Shown: positions 54,473-64,000 of the stretch, in pieces
Numbering within the stretch: the first letter of the stretch is position 1
Layout: each line of letters starts with the position of its first letter
DNA from: Wolfiporia cocos
Lineage: Eukaryota > Basidiomycota > Agaricomycetes > Polyporales > Phaeolaceae
Direction of reading: 5' to 3'
DNA: 64,000 bases
Assembly (NCBI GenBank): GCA_029448655.1
Contig: JACCLO010000001.1
Span: 4,960,001 to 5,024,000, forward strand
The notes under the pieces: generated by a model
Told to the model about the DNA's origin: nothing
The model's database searches: none
Seen by the model: the letters and a program-made list of their open reading frames with translations, nothing else
Translations under genes and position numbers: made by a program

Positions 54473-55953
54473 CGCCGTACAACAAAGTGCGGCGATCAGC
54501 CACAATAAGGTTGAGACCCTCGGCCGGATGGTGCACGCCCGCCTGGAGCGAATCCATGGCAGAATCGACTCCCTGGCTGGGCAATCCAGGGCAATCGAAC
54601 ATATTGCCCAAGACGAGCTACACGAAGCGGTCAATACGGTCCGCAACGAGCTTGTGTCCACTCTGGTGGACCTTGGCAAGGAACTCCGACAGGATTACAC
54701 CGCCAAGTTCTCCGAAATGGAGAAACAGCTCCGGGACGATTACCGGACTTGGCTCGATGACCTCGAGGATGCGTTTGCCGAGCGCATGGAGAAGGTTGAG
54801 GAGGAACTTCGAAGGAGCCGAAAAAATCCCTCCATTCCCAACCCGCCCGGCGTACGCACGCCCCCGGAAGAACCCGCACCAGCCCGCACAACTGGGGCCG
54901 CTGCCGCCGCTCCACCTGCAGCCGCTGCTGCAGCAGCCGTCGCCCCGCAGATTCCAGGTCTGCCTCAAAACCTGAAAATTCCCCCTCCCCCCGAATTCTC
55001 TGGGTCATCTGGAAAGGTGACTGCGCAGGAATGGGTGGAAAAGATGGGTCTGTACTTCGGTACGCTCAGGGTCTACGACGACCATGACCGTATCACCACG
55101 GCCCTCTTCCGCGTCACAGGGGACGCATACAAGTTTTTCTCGCCTCTCATCAAGAAGGCAGGAAACGGTGAACCTCTCGGCACCTGGGAGGATTTCACCA
55201 AATCCGTAATGGTGCAATACGGCAAGATGACGGATAAGGAGATCACGAAGAAGGAAATTCGTGGCTACTACGGTACCAAGGGCAAGGAACTCGCCAAATC
55301 GAACTATTTCAATTACTGCGAACGGTTCCGCACCCTCGGCCGACTCTCCGAGACCGCCAACGAAACCCTGGTGTGGGAGTTCACCGAAACTCTCCCCGAA
55401 AAGGTTAAGGACACCTTAAACGTCCTCGGCAAGACCCCGTTCTTCAAGGCCCCAACCGACATTGAGCCCCTCATTGATTTCGCTCTGGAAATGTACCAAA
55501 CGTCATATCCAGACAAGATCAAGGGTTCCATCTTCGAGAAGGCCGGCAAGAAGGACTTGGCCCCCGCCGAAAAGAAGGAGACGTCCTCCGCTTCTGCAAA
55601 GAAGTTGGAGAAAAAGAAGGATAAGGGAAAGGCGCCCGCCAAAGCCCCCGCCGACACCGCCAATGCCGTCTGCACCTACTGCAAGCAGTCAGGACATTAC
55701 TTCAACAAATGTCCTAAGCTTGCGGCAGACAAGGCCGCGGGAACGTTCGTGCCTGCCGCTCAGCGGGCCGAACAACAAAAGGATGCAGCTGCCGCGTCTG
55801 GAAAGACCACGGCTGCTCCTTCGGGTAGTGGAAAGGGACAGGCTTCTGGCAAGAAGCCGTACTCGGCGCCCCCCGCGGATGGCAAGACGTATCGTGCCCG
55901 AACGATCTGGGAAGAAGTAACGGCTGACTCAACATCAGCAGGAACATCGGCCC
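54473..55953 (+). pseudogene. Inverted gag middle block of element N
   Basis: Plus-strand gag from AAVQRSAAISH through the coiled coil, capsid domain (VEKMGLYFGTL, YFNYCERFRTL) and CCHC knuckle CTYCKQSGHYFNKC to ADSTSAGTSA. All neighbouring pieces of element N read on the minus strand. Its start continues exactly the minus-strand gag that ends at 56563, and its end continues exactly the minus-strand protease piece at 53837. The block has therefore been flipped. Confidence 0.9.
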
Positions 55954-56562
55954 TGTCACGGTAACCACCGTGCCACCCGCCCTAGCGGGGAACCTCTATA
56001 TCCGCCCTATCCCTAACGCCTAAAGCCCCCTATCCTCCTTATGGCGGAGAACAAGAAGGCACTCCTGTTGAGGGGCCCTGCCGTATTGCACAGACTAGCA
56101 GGTAAAGGAATAAGAGACGAGTGGATGCAATGAATAGAGGCCCCCACGCCCAAGTAGAACGTAGCAGGCTTTGTCAACTAAGACCCTGCACGCAAAGACG
56201 AGCAAGCAGACGGTATTGAAAGGTTGCCAGGGGACGCGCCCCCAACGACGAGAAGATAAGTTCTGAGGAGTACCTCAGAACGCTACCTAGTATATATACA
56301 TGTGGACGCAGATTCCTATAGCTACAAGACCTGCCCTAATGGCGTGGTCTGTGCACACTGTGACTACGCTGCACATGACTAAGTAACGCGGGTGACTCCA
56401 GTGACGTACCACGTGACCTAAGTAAGAGATAAGATACGAGAAGCTTATCTATTTCCCATGCACGTGCAGTCCCGGGCGGCTAGGTATAACGTAGCAAATA
56501 TCTGGGGAATAAAGGTTAATAAATCAGCAGGAAACCCCTTTATTCCGGGATTTCTTGTGACA
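55954..56562 (-). repeat. Delta LTR, copy 2 (609 bp)
   Basis: TGTCACGG to CTTGTGACA on plus, diverged from and opposite to copy 1. The left flank is GGCCC (55949-55953) and the right flank CGGCG (56563-56567). Confidence 0.88.
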
Positions 56563-57001
56563 CGGCGGCATCGACGATTGCCCCATGCAGGGGTGCATCC
56601 ACCTTGTATTGTTCCTCCTCTGGGAGGTACGACTTGAGGCCTTCTTCGACCTCGGCATTGGTTCGGCGTTCTGGGCCCGAAAATTCTATTTCTAGGGTTG
56701 TGACGGGCCCAATCGGACGGGTGTAGCGAGCCGGGGGGTATCCGGGGATAGGTGTTCCCGGACGCGTTCCCATGGGGTTGGACGGAGAGTCCCTTGGAGG
56801 AACATCCTCGACTTCGTCCTCTTCCTTGCTTAGGTGCTCCAAGGTTACCAGGGGTTGAGTCCCTGAGGGCCCTGCTACCGGGGTCACCGGACCTTCCGAG
56901 CGAAGGCGCATTGTGCGACGGGTAGCGAGGGGTGCACTGTTGGAAGAGGTGGAAGACATTGTGAATCTGTTTGCGACGAATGTTAGTTTCCGGTTACTCA
57001 T
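56563..57001 (-). pseudogene. Gag N-terminus of element N
   Basis: MSNRKLTFVANRF to GAIVDAAV, then broken by the delta LTR with the duplication CGCCG. Very similar to element D gag, with a few in-frame deletions in the acidic stretch. Confidence 0.88.
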
Positions 57002-57103
57002 TGTCTTAGATTCTTAAGAAGGGTTTTTAGTTTGAAAGCTGCAACTTTCGTTATAGATCACACTCGCACTCTATTTCAGAGTTAAAAGATGATAGTATTT
57101 CTA

Positions 57104-57516
57104 CTATACAATCGCGAGTATATCCTCTTCTACCGAAGTAGTTGAGGGCCCTGCCACCTTGTCAGGTGGTGTTACACCGAAGGCAAAAGAAATTTGTAGC
57201 GCTACGCATTCTGCTATGATACGAGCCAAGTCCGTACGCCAATCCGAAAAGGAAATGTTGCCGAGTTGTTTACAGTACTTTTTCATAATTCTCCACTCTT
57301 TATTGGTGATCCTCCCCCGTCTCGCTCTATCCTTGACGTTATCCACCAAATCTTCTAATTCTACTACCATAGTATGGAAGCGAATGTCGTTTTCCATATG
57401 GAAGCCTGGGTAATTAGGGGGGTGGTTGGCGAGAGGAGTGAGACGAGTGAGAGTGCCTTCTAGCATGGGAATAACTTGTTCGCATGCTTGGAGAGGCTTC
57501 TTCTTCCCAAAGACGA
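57104..57516 (-). pseudogene. ORF1 C-terminal part of element N
   Basis: VFGKKKPLQACEQVIPMLEG to the stop after ILAIV, 100 nt upstream of gag as in elements D and E. Cut at 57516 by the insertion of element E; the flank GACGA is one copy of that insertion's target duplication. Confidence 0.88.
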
Positions 57517-58215
57517 TGTCACAGATTTGGGACATGCCACTATTTTTTCCGTATTTTTACCTATTTATCTGGTATTTCTACGACCTTGTAGACATTTACG
57601 CTGCCAAGCGCTCGTCTACACGTACACGCAAACAAACAACACGTACACAACGCGGTATACGTCCACCTGTCATAACAACACGTACATAACACGTTTGTAC
57701 GCGTCAATGACTCAGCGGACTAACCTCCGGTGTCACGCGCCTTACTCATATCCCGGTACCGGGCTATGTCAGTACAATTGGATAAGCGGCCCGCTCGTTA
57801 TCACATGCCAATGCCCTCACGATTACTCATATTCCGATACCGGTATATAAGAATCACATGCATGGCTTACTAACGTAGCTACAGCCACTTCCACAACATG
57901 GACCTACGGTCCAAACAAACGATCTTACTGGTGCGGCCATTACCGGCGCACATGGTCTATTGTAGTTTACGACTTAACCATATTAGTTATGTCTGCGCAC
58001 AGACCACCTTCATGTTTGGCTCCCTTACCGGTAACCAAACAAAGCATGTATATAAGTAGGGCTATCACTGCGGATAAGCCTTAGATTTGTTCTCTGCATT
58101 CGCACAGTTACATATCATCTCTGCTTGCGCCCACTAGCCTCCTCACCAACCTCCAGCAACTCCTTCAAGTCGCTTATTAGGTTATAGTGTGAGTCCCACA
58201 GTCTAGTCTGTGTCA
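57517..58215 (+). repeat. 5' LTR of element E
   Basis: 699 bp, TGTCACAG to CTGTGTCA. TATATAAG at 58049-58056 and the start motif AGATTTGTTCT at 58083-58093. Complete and uninterrupted reference copy of the beta LTR. Confidence 0.93.
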
Positions 58216-59236
58216 TAAGAACAAATCTCCCCCATACCCCCACCCTTGCGCTTGCGCTTGGGTCTGGGTTTCTATCCTACAGGGGCTATTACTTGTTGCT
58301 GCGCACATCCCTTTCTGCCTGACAAGGCGATTGGGGTGATAGTTGAGATCTGGGGGATACATCACCATTCTCGGCAGAGGATTGGCAACCAGGGAAGCCA
58401 CACCGCCTTTTTAGGCAGGAGGCCTACCTAACCCGGACTCCAGGGTCAAGGAGACATGGTCCTCGCTGACAAGCTTGGACTATGCGCGGTTAAGACCCGC
58501 CTGTGGAGAAAAGGGGACGGTCTGCCTGTGTGCGCCCAACCCCCTGTCATGGCAAGCGTTGTTCAGCGCCCCATCACTATCCACAGGGTCATCATTATGA
58601 TGGCATGGGAATTTTCCAAAGCCGCCTCCCAGGCGTAAGGGACCTGCTTTGAACCCGTTATGGGAAAAGCAGTGAGGGGGGTGACGTAAAAAATCACCCT
58701 GCCATAGGTCACTCGCGGTAGCCAATAGCATAAGTCCTCCGGGCAGCTCGGCGTGCGAGCATGGGTCAAACGGATTTGGGGCCCCATTGGAAGAGAAGCG
58801 CGTGGCCCACTCCTTCGGGATGTGGAGCGCTGCTGTCTCGCGATCTTAGATCGACAGTGGTTTTTTAGCCCTGATGTGACACCCATGTGGCTACAGACGG
58901 CAACCTCATTGTTGAAGCATGGACAGGCTAAGGGGTGTAAAATCCCAGCCACTTTCCGGCATCGTCCCTCCGGGGCGGTGTCGTGTATCCGAATCCCAAT
59001 CATCTGACCCAGGAACCGGCCTGGCAGTCAGCAACTCTACCCCTGGAGTCGGCGCCTCTGACCGTTAGGGTCATGCGAATATCCGCGCCGTCTCGGCACA
59101 GGGTTTGCGCGCAACATAAGAGTAATTATGCCCCGTAGTACACCTTCTTTGCTCCTGAAAAGGAGTCCACTACCCTACCTTACATAATCCCTTTTATTCC
59201 TGTTCTTGGACGTATCACTGGGAAACTTCGTTTCTC
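58216..59236 (+). other. Leader of element E with self-priming site
   Basis: AGAACAAATCT (58218-58228) pairs with 58083-58093. The rest is the conserved 1-kb leader also seen in element D. A stretch near 58310-58335 differs clearly between the two copies, while most of the leader is nearly the same. Confidence 0.7.
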
Positions 59237-60160
59237 ATGAAGGCTGCACTTTCTAGAATCATGCCCCGCGTTACCCGTCGCACCCGTGGCTCCTCCACTG
59301 CCCCCTACGTTAAGCCGGCGAAGCGGTCCCTTCTCAGCCGCATCGACACCACCGACATTCCTCGGGCAGAGGACGTCACCTACACCCTTCCTGTAAAGGA
59401 AGATTACACTGGGAAACTCCATCTTTGGGAGATTCCCGTCCACATGCCAAAGCACATTGCTGAGGCTGGGAAACCCGCTCCTCGACCTCCCAAACCAGTT
59501 CCGCTCGCTAAGCGTATCTGGACAGAGGAAGAGAAGCTAGCGCAATCCATTACCGCCATGGAAAATCTCATCGAACTCCGCGAACTCAACAAGCTCAAGC
59601 TCGCTCGCGATAAGCTGAATAAGCGAATTGCCGCCAAACAAGCCGCCAAGGAAGCCAAGCAAGCAGCTTCTTCACTGGCCCTCCGTCTCTCCAGCCCGGC
59701 GGCCGGACCTTCTGTTCCGGCCAACCACAAGATTCTCGACCCTTCCCTCGTCTTCGGGAAGAAGAAGCCTCTCCAAGCATGCGACCAAGTTATTCCCATG
59801 CTAGAAGGCACTCTCACTCGTCTCACTCCTCTCGCCAACCACCCCCCTAATTACCCAGGCTTCCATATGGAAAACGACATGCGTTTCCATACTATGGTAG
59901 TAGAATTGGAGGATCTGGTGGATAACGTAAAGGATAGAGCGAGACGGGGGAGGATCACCAATAGAGACTGGAGAATTATGAAAAAGTATTGCAAACAGCT
60001 CGGCAATATTTCCTTTTTGGATTGGCGTACGGACTTGGCTCGTATCGTAGCAGAATGCGTAGCGCTACAAATTACTTTTGCCTTCGGTGTAACACCACCT
60101 GACAAGGTGGCAGGGCCCTCAACTACTTCGGTAGAAGAGGATATACTCGCGATTGTATAG
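59237..60160 (+). CDS. ORF1 of element E: unknown protein upstream of gag (307 aa)
   Basis: Same length as in element D, with about 11 amino-acid differences that are mostly conservative (E/D, I/V, I/M, S/T). The proline-rich, coiled-coil and C-terminal blocks are all kept. The stop-to-gag spacing is 101 nt here and 102 nt in element D, so the reading frame relative to gag is not conserved and readthrough fusion is unlikely. Confidence 0.8.
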   Translation: MKAALSRIMPRVTRRTRGSSTAPYVKPAKRSLLSRIDTTDIPRAEDVTYTLPVKEDYTGKLHLWEIPVHMPKHIAEAGKPAPRPPKPVPLAKRIWTEEEKLAQSITAMENLIELRELNKLKLARDKLNKRIAAKQAAKEAKQAASSLALRLSSPAAGPSVPANHKILDPSLVFGKKKPLQACDQVIPMLEGTLTRLTPLANHPPNYPGFHMENDMRFHTMVVELEDLVDNVKDRARRGRITNRDWRIMKKYCKQLGNISFLDWRTDLARIVAECVALQITFAFGVTPPDKVAGPSTTSVEEDILAIV

Positions 60161-60261
60161 TAGAAATACTATCATCTTTAACTCTGAAATAGAGTGCGAG
60201 TGTGATCTATAACGAAAGTCGCAGCTTTCAAAACCAATCCCTTCTTAAGAATCTAAGACAA

Positions 60262-62304
60262 ATGAGTAACCGGAAACTAACATTCGTCACAAACAGATTC
60301 ACAATGTCCTCCACCTCCTCCGTCAGCACCCCCCTCGCTCCCCGCAAGATGCGCCTCCGCTCAGAAGGTCCGGTGACCCCGGTAGCTGGTCCCTCGGGAA
60401 CCCAGCAACTGGTGACGCTGGAGCACCTAAGCGAGGGAGAAGAAGAAGAGGAAGAGGAAGGAGAAGAGGAAATGCCGGAGTTCGCTCCCCCGCAAAGGGA
60501 ATCTCCGACCAATCCCATGGGTACACGCCCGGGCTCCCCCATTGCCGGATACCCACCGGCTCGTCGAACTCGCCCTATCGGGCCCGCCACCACACTGGAA
60601 ATGGAATTTTCGGGTCCGACACGACAGACCAATGTCGCTGTCGAGAACAACCTCAAGGCGTACCTTCCTGAGGAGGAACACCACAAGGTGGATGGGTCCA
60701 TACATGGGCCAATCATCGATGCCGCCGTACAACGAAGTGCGGCCATAAGCCATGACACCACCGACACCCTAGGTCGAATGGTGCACGCCCGCCTGGAGCG
60801 TATCCATGAACGAATCGATTCCCTGGTTGGGCAATCCAGGGCAATCGAACAGAAGGCCCAAGACGAGCTACACGAAGCGGTCAATTTGGTCCGGAACGAG
60901 GTATTGTCCACCATGGTGGACCTCGGCAAGGAACTCCGACAGGAGTACACCGCCAAGCTCTCCGAAATGGAGAAGCAGCTCCGAAAGGACTACCGGTTCC
61001 GGCTGGACGACCTCGAGGATGCGTTCGCAGAGCGCATGGAGAAGGTTGACGAGGAACTTCGGAGAATTCGCAAGAATCCCTCCGTCCCCAACCCTCCCGG
61101 CGTCCGCACGCCCCCGGAAGACCCGGCGCCGGCCCCCGGTCATGCTCAAGCCAGAGCGGCCGAGGCCGCTGCCGCCGCACAAGCCGCAGCCGCTGCTGCA
61201 GCAGCCGTCGCCCCGCAGATTCCAGGTCTGCCTCAAAACCTGAAAATCCCCCCTCCCCCAGAATTCTCTGGGTCATCTGGAAAGGTGACCGCACAGGAAT
61301 GGGTGGAGAAGATGGGTCTCTATTTCGGCACCCTCCGAGTATACGACGACCACGACCGCATCACCACTGCCCTGTTCCGAGTAACAGGGGACGCCTACAA
61401 GTTCTTCTCGCCTCTTATCAAAAAGGCAGGAAACGGCGAACCCCTCGGTACATGGGAGGACTTCACTAAATCAGTGATGGTCCAATACGGTAAGATGACG
61501 GACAAGGAAATCGCAAAGAAGGAAATTCGCGGCTACTACGGCACGAAGGGCAAGGAACTGGCAGAATCGAACTATTTCAATTACTGCGAACGGTTCCGCA
61601 CCCTCGGCCGACTCTCCGAAACCGCCAACGAGACTCTGGTGTGGGAATTCACCGAGACTCTCCCTGAAAAGGTCAAGGACACCTTAAACGTCCTCGGCAA
61701 AACCCCGTTCTTCAAGGCACCCACCGACATCGAGCCTCTGATCGACTTCGCTCTAGAAATGTATCAGACATCTTACCCTGACAAGATCAAGGGCTCGATC
61801 TTCGAGAAGGCCGGCAAGAAGGACTCGGCACCTGCCGAAAAGAAGGAGACGTCCTCCGCTTCTACAAAGAAGTCGGAGAAAAAGAAGGACAAGGGAAAGG
61901 CGCCCGCCAAAGCCCCCGCCGACACCGCCAACGCCGTCTGCACCTACTGCAAGCAGACGGGACACTATTTCAACAAGTGTCCTAAGCTTGCCGCGGACAA
62001 GGCTGCGGGAACGTTCGTGCCTGCCGCTCAGCGGGCCGAACAACAAAGGGCGAAGGATGCAGCTGCCGCGTCTGGAAAGACCACGGCTGCTCCTTCGGGT
62101 AGTGGAAAGGGACAGGCTTCTGGCAAGAAGCCGTACTCGGCGCCCCCCGCGGATGGCAAGACGTATCGTGCCCGAACAATCTGGGAAGAAGTGACGGCTG
62201 ACTCAAGCTCAGCAGGACCCTCGGCCCCCGCCACCACCGTCGCCAATGTCGGGACCATCTCGGTTCCCCTCGCCCCAACCACACGTCTCGAAGACGTTCT
62301 GTGA
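60262..62304 (+). CDS. Gag of element E
   Basis: I chose the ATG at 60262 (MSNRKLTFVTNRF) because it is shared with elements D and N, although the frame is open to an ATG at 60202. Layout as in element D: N-terminal disordered part with an expanded acidic run (EGEEEEEEEGEEE), coiled coil, capsid domain (VEKMGLYFGTL, YFNYCERFRTL), CCHC knuckle CTYCKQTGHYFNKC. The C-terminal capsid half is nearly identical to element D while the N-terminal third is more diverged. Confidence 0.92.
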   Translation: MSNRKLTFVTNRFTMSSTSSVSTPLAPRKMRLRSEGPVTPVAGPSGTQQLVTLEHLSEGEEEEEEEGEEEMPEFAPPQRESPTNPMGTRPGSPIAGYPPARRTRPIGPATTLEMEFSGPTRQTNVAVENNLKAYLPEEEHHKVDGSIHGPIIDAAVQRSAAISHDTTDTLGRMVHARLERIHERIDSLVGQSRAIEQKAQDELHEAVNLVRNEVLSTMVDLGKELRQEYTAKLSEMEKQLRKDYRFRLDDLEDAFAERMEKVDEELRRIRKNPSVPNPPGVRTPPEDPAPAPGHAQARAAEAAAAAQAAAAAAAAVAPQIPGLPQNLKIPPPPEFSGSSGKVTAQEWVEKMGLYFGTLRVYDDHDRITTALFRVTGDAYKFFSPLIKKAGNGEPLGTWEDFTKSVMVQYGKMTDKEIAKKEIRGYYGTKGKELAESNYFNYCERFRTLGRLSETANETLVWEFTETLPEKVKDTLNVLGKTPFFKAPTDIEPLIDFALEMYQTSYPDKIKGSIFEKAGKKDSAPAEKKETSSASTKKSEKKKDKGKAPAKAPADTANAVCTYCKQTGHYFNKCPKLAADKAAGTFVPAAQRAEQQRAKDAAAASGKTTAAPSGSGKGQASGKKPYSAPPADGKTYRARTIWEEVTADSSSAGPSAPATTVANVGTISVPLAPTTRLEDVL

Positions 62305-64000
62305 AGAACACACCAGCCCCGCAGCGGCTGGGAGTGTACAGCGCCCCGAAGAAGCGCACCTCTACGAAGAGGCTTCACAGAGACCCCTTATCTTGTGGGA
62401 AGATAAGGCGGTCGTACGTCACCCGGTATCCCATCTCGGTATATTCGGTAACTCGGCAATGGACTTTGCCCGGAGGACAAGGACACTAGCTACACGTGCC
62501 CCTCCTGTACAATACTTTTATCCTGACCCGCTCGCGCTGAAGTTTTTCACTTTGTATAATGTACATGGAAACGATTCTCGAGACGACAATAAATCGTTCT
62601 CTATCGAAGTGGAACTGTGGGTATATGGAAAGAAAGTCAACGCCATGGCATTAATCGACACCGGTGCATCAATAAGCGTCATAGATAAGAAACTCGTACA
62701 TGAGGAGAAATTAGTCACTCAGAAACTACCTTCACCTCTCGAGATTCGTAACGCCGACGGTACCTCTAATACTGCCGGTAATATCAATATGGCAGTAAAA
62801 GCTTATATGGTGCACGAAGAACACAAGTCCACCGAATTCTTGTACGTTATGGACGTACAGAATGCGGATGTGATCCTCGGATATGATTGGTTCCTGAAAC
62901 ATAACCCGGACTTCAACTGGCCGGAAGGAACCTTCACATATCGGTGTACGGAAAAATGCAAACATGGCAAACGGGTTTCGATTTCTGAGGAAGAAGACGA
63001 AATCGAACCCCGCAACATCTATCAGATCATCAACGACTTTCCAATAGATTTTCTCGGCTTAGAGGAGCCTGAGAATCCCTTTGTCGCTTGGGTGAACACC
63101 CTTGACGAAGGAACGGAACTCCTTATCGATGCCATTCAGTCGATAACGGAGAAGTCGGACGATGAATTCCTGACAGATGCGGATCTCCAGAAATGGAAAT
63201 CCTTGGTTCCGGAGGAATACCAGGAGTTTGGTCCCACGGTATTTTCTCAACGCGCATCCGAAAGGATGCCCGAGCGGAAACCATACGACCATGCCATCGA
63301 CTTCCCCGATGACGCGGTACTACCGCCCCCGAGTAAGGCATACAAGATGTCTCCTCAGGAAGCGAACTCGCTAGATCAGTGGATCCAGGAAGAGTTACGG
63401 AAGGGCTACATCCGACACTCGAAATCCCCGATCGCGAGCCCGGTCTTCTTCGTCCCTAAAAAAGACGGCGGAGCCCGAATGGTAGTCGATTACCGAAAAG
63501 TAAACGACTTGACCATTAAAAACAGGTACCCTCTCCCACGCATAGACGAGCTTATCGATAAGCTTAGCCAGGCTTCGATATTTACGAAGCTCGACTTGCG
63601 TTGGGGTTACAACAACGTAAGAATCAAGGAGGGAGATGAATGGAAGACCGCATTCATTACGCCTAACGGCCTTTACGAAGCTGTAGTCATGTACTTCGGT
63701 TTTTGTAATGCACCCAGCACGTTCCAACACATGATGAACGATATTCTAGGTGACCTTATCAGAGAAGGAAAGGTCATTGTCTACCTAGACGACATCCTTG
63801 TGTTCGGAAACGACCTGTTGGAACACCGTCGTATTGTCAAGCAAGTATTACAAATCTTGCAAGACAACGACTTGTTCGCGAAGCCTGAAAAGTGCTTCTT
63901 CGAACAAAGCAGTATTGAATACCTGGGAATGATCATTTCCAAAGGAAAAGTCGAAATGGACCCTAAGAAGGTAGCCGGTGTCATGGACTGGCCTACACCT
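62246..64000 (+). CDS. Pol of element E, partial
   Basis: Overlaps the end of gag in the +1 frame and stays open to the window end. Protease ALIDTGASISVIDKK, then RT with the intact six-A run that is seven in element D, FGFCNAPSTFQH and VIVYLDDILVFG. The rest of RT, RNase H, integrase, chromodomain and dUTPase lies beyond 64000 if it follows element D. Confidence 0.92.
   Translation, partial: MSGPSRFPSPQPHVSKTFCEEHTSPAAAGSVQRPEEAHLYEEASQRPLILWEDKAVVRHPVSHLGIFGNSAMDFARRTRTLATRAPPVQYFYPDPLALKFFTLYNVHGNDSRDDNKSFSIEVELWVYGKKVNAMALIDTGASISVIDKKLVHEEKLVTQKLPSPLEIRNADGTSNTAGNINMAVKAYMVHEEHKSTEFLYVMDVQNADVILGYDWFLKHNPDFNWPEGTFTYRCTEKCKHGKRVSISEEEDEIEPRNIYQIINDFPIDFLGLEEPENPFVAWVNTLDEGTELLIDAIQSITEKSDDEFLTDADLQKWKSLVPEEYQEFGPTVFSQRASERMPERKPYDHAIDFPDDAVLPPPSKAYKMSPQEANSLDQWIQEELRKGYIRHSKSPIASPVFFVPKKDGGARMVVDYRKVNDLTIKNRYPLPRIDELIDKLSQASIFTKLDLRWGYNNVRIKEGDEWKTAFITPNGLYEAVVMYFGFCNAPSTFQHMMNDILGDLIREGKVIVYLDDILVFGNDLLEHRRIVKQVLQILQDNDLFAKPEKCFFEQSSIEYLGMIISKGKVEMDPKKVAGVMDWPTP

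Larger units (their letters stand above)
28946..57516 (-). mobile_element. Family-beta Ty3/gypsy element N, host of the nest
   Basis: A single minus-strand element can be followed in pieces: 3' LTR 28946-29644, Pol C-terminus to 30925, integrase 39981-40775, protease 53071-53837, an inverted gag block 54473-55953, gag N-terminus 56563-57001 and ORF1 57104-57516. The pieces join at sites marked by target duplications of the inserted elements (CTATT around the alpha element, GGCCC and CGCCG around the delta LTRs). RT and RNase H (about 1.76 kb) are missing between 40775 and 53071. Its 5' LTR lies beyond the window because another beta element starts at 57517. That the pieces are one element is inference from order, orientation and matching breakpoints. 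Confidence 0.75.
57517..64000 (+). mobile_element. Family-beta Ty3/gypsy element E, runs off the window
   Basis: 5' LTR, leader, ORF1, gag and the first 585 codons of pol, all open. It interrupts ORF1 of element N. No inactivating change is visible in the part shown, so this is the best candidate for an intact beta copy. Confidence 0.92.

Overview
This window reads as a transposon graveyard in a fungal genome, most likely a basidiomycete (Agaricomycotina). That placement is an inference from the LTR elements, which are Tf1/sushi-like chromoviral Ty3/gypsy elements, and from the near absence of host genes. Only one convincing host gene is visible (about 7.4-8.2 kb, minus strand), a papain-fold-like protein with its reading frame open right up to a retrotransposon insertion point.

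Layout. 1-7.4 kb: no convincing gene. It holds a degraded 3.7 kb TIR element (2540-6257) with a second TIR element (5230-5944) nested in it. 7.4-8.2 kb: the host gene. 8.24-17.28 kb: a complete but mutated family-alpha Ty3/gypsy element, minus strand, 708-bp LTRs, TSD GATGG. 17.3-28.5 kb: non-coding repeats, namely a composite repeat with a 22-bp minisatellite present as two inverted copies, several TIR elements, a solo gamma LTR and a TIR element that carries two further TIR elements. 28.9 kb to the window end: one deep nest. The host of the nest is a minus-strand family-beta element (3' LTR at 28946, ORF1 remnant ending at 57516). It was split by a 9.06-kb alpha element (30926-39980), by a non-autonomous gamma element lying on a deletion junction (40776-42730), by a plus-strand beta element (42731-53070, with a solo alpha LTR inside its 3' LTR), by two solo delta LTRs that flank an inverted gag block (53838-56562), and by another plus-strand beta element (57517 to beyond 64000).

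How the elements work. Both autonomous families encode Gag with a CCHC knuckle, protease, RT, RNase H, HHCC integrase, chromodomain and a trimeric-type dUTPase. In alpha the dUTPase sits between protease and RT. In beta it is at the C-terminus behind the chromodomain. Beta also carries a 307-codon ORF of unknown function upstream of gag, preceded by a conserved 1-kb leader. In alpha, beta and gamma, 11-12 nt placed about 30 nt after the LTR TATA box are exactly complementary to the sequence just inside the 5' LTR, which is the arrangement expected for Tf1-style self-priming.

The other striking signals are a set of hAT-like TIR elements whose arms carry outward-facing tRNA-like pol III promoter modules, and an inversion proven by swapped 5-bp target duplications. 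No function could be assigned to several kilobases of intergenic sequence, and these stretches are listed as such.
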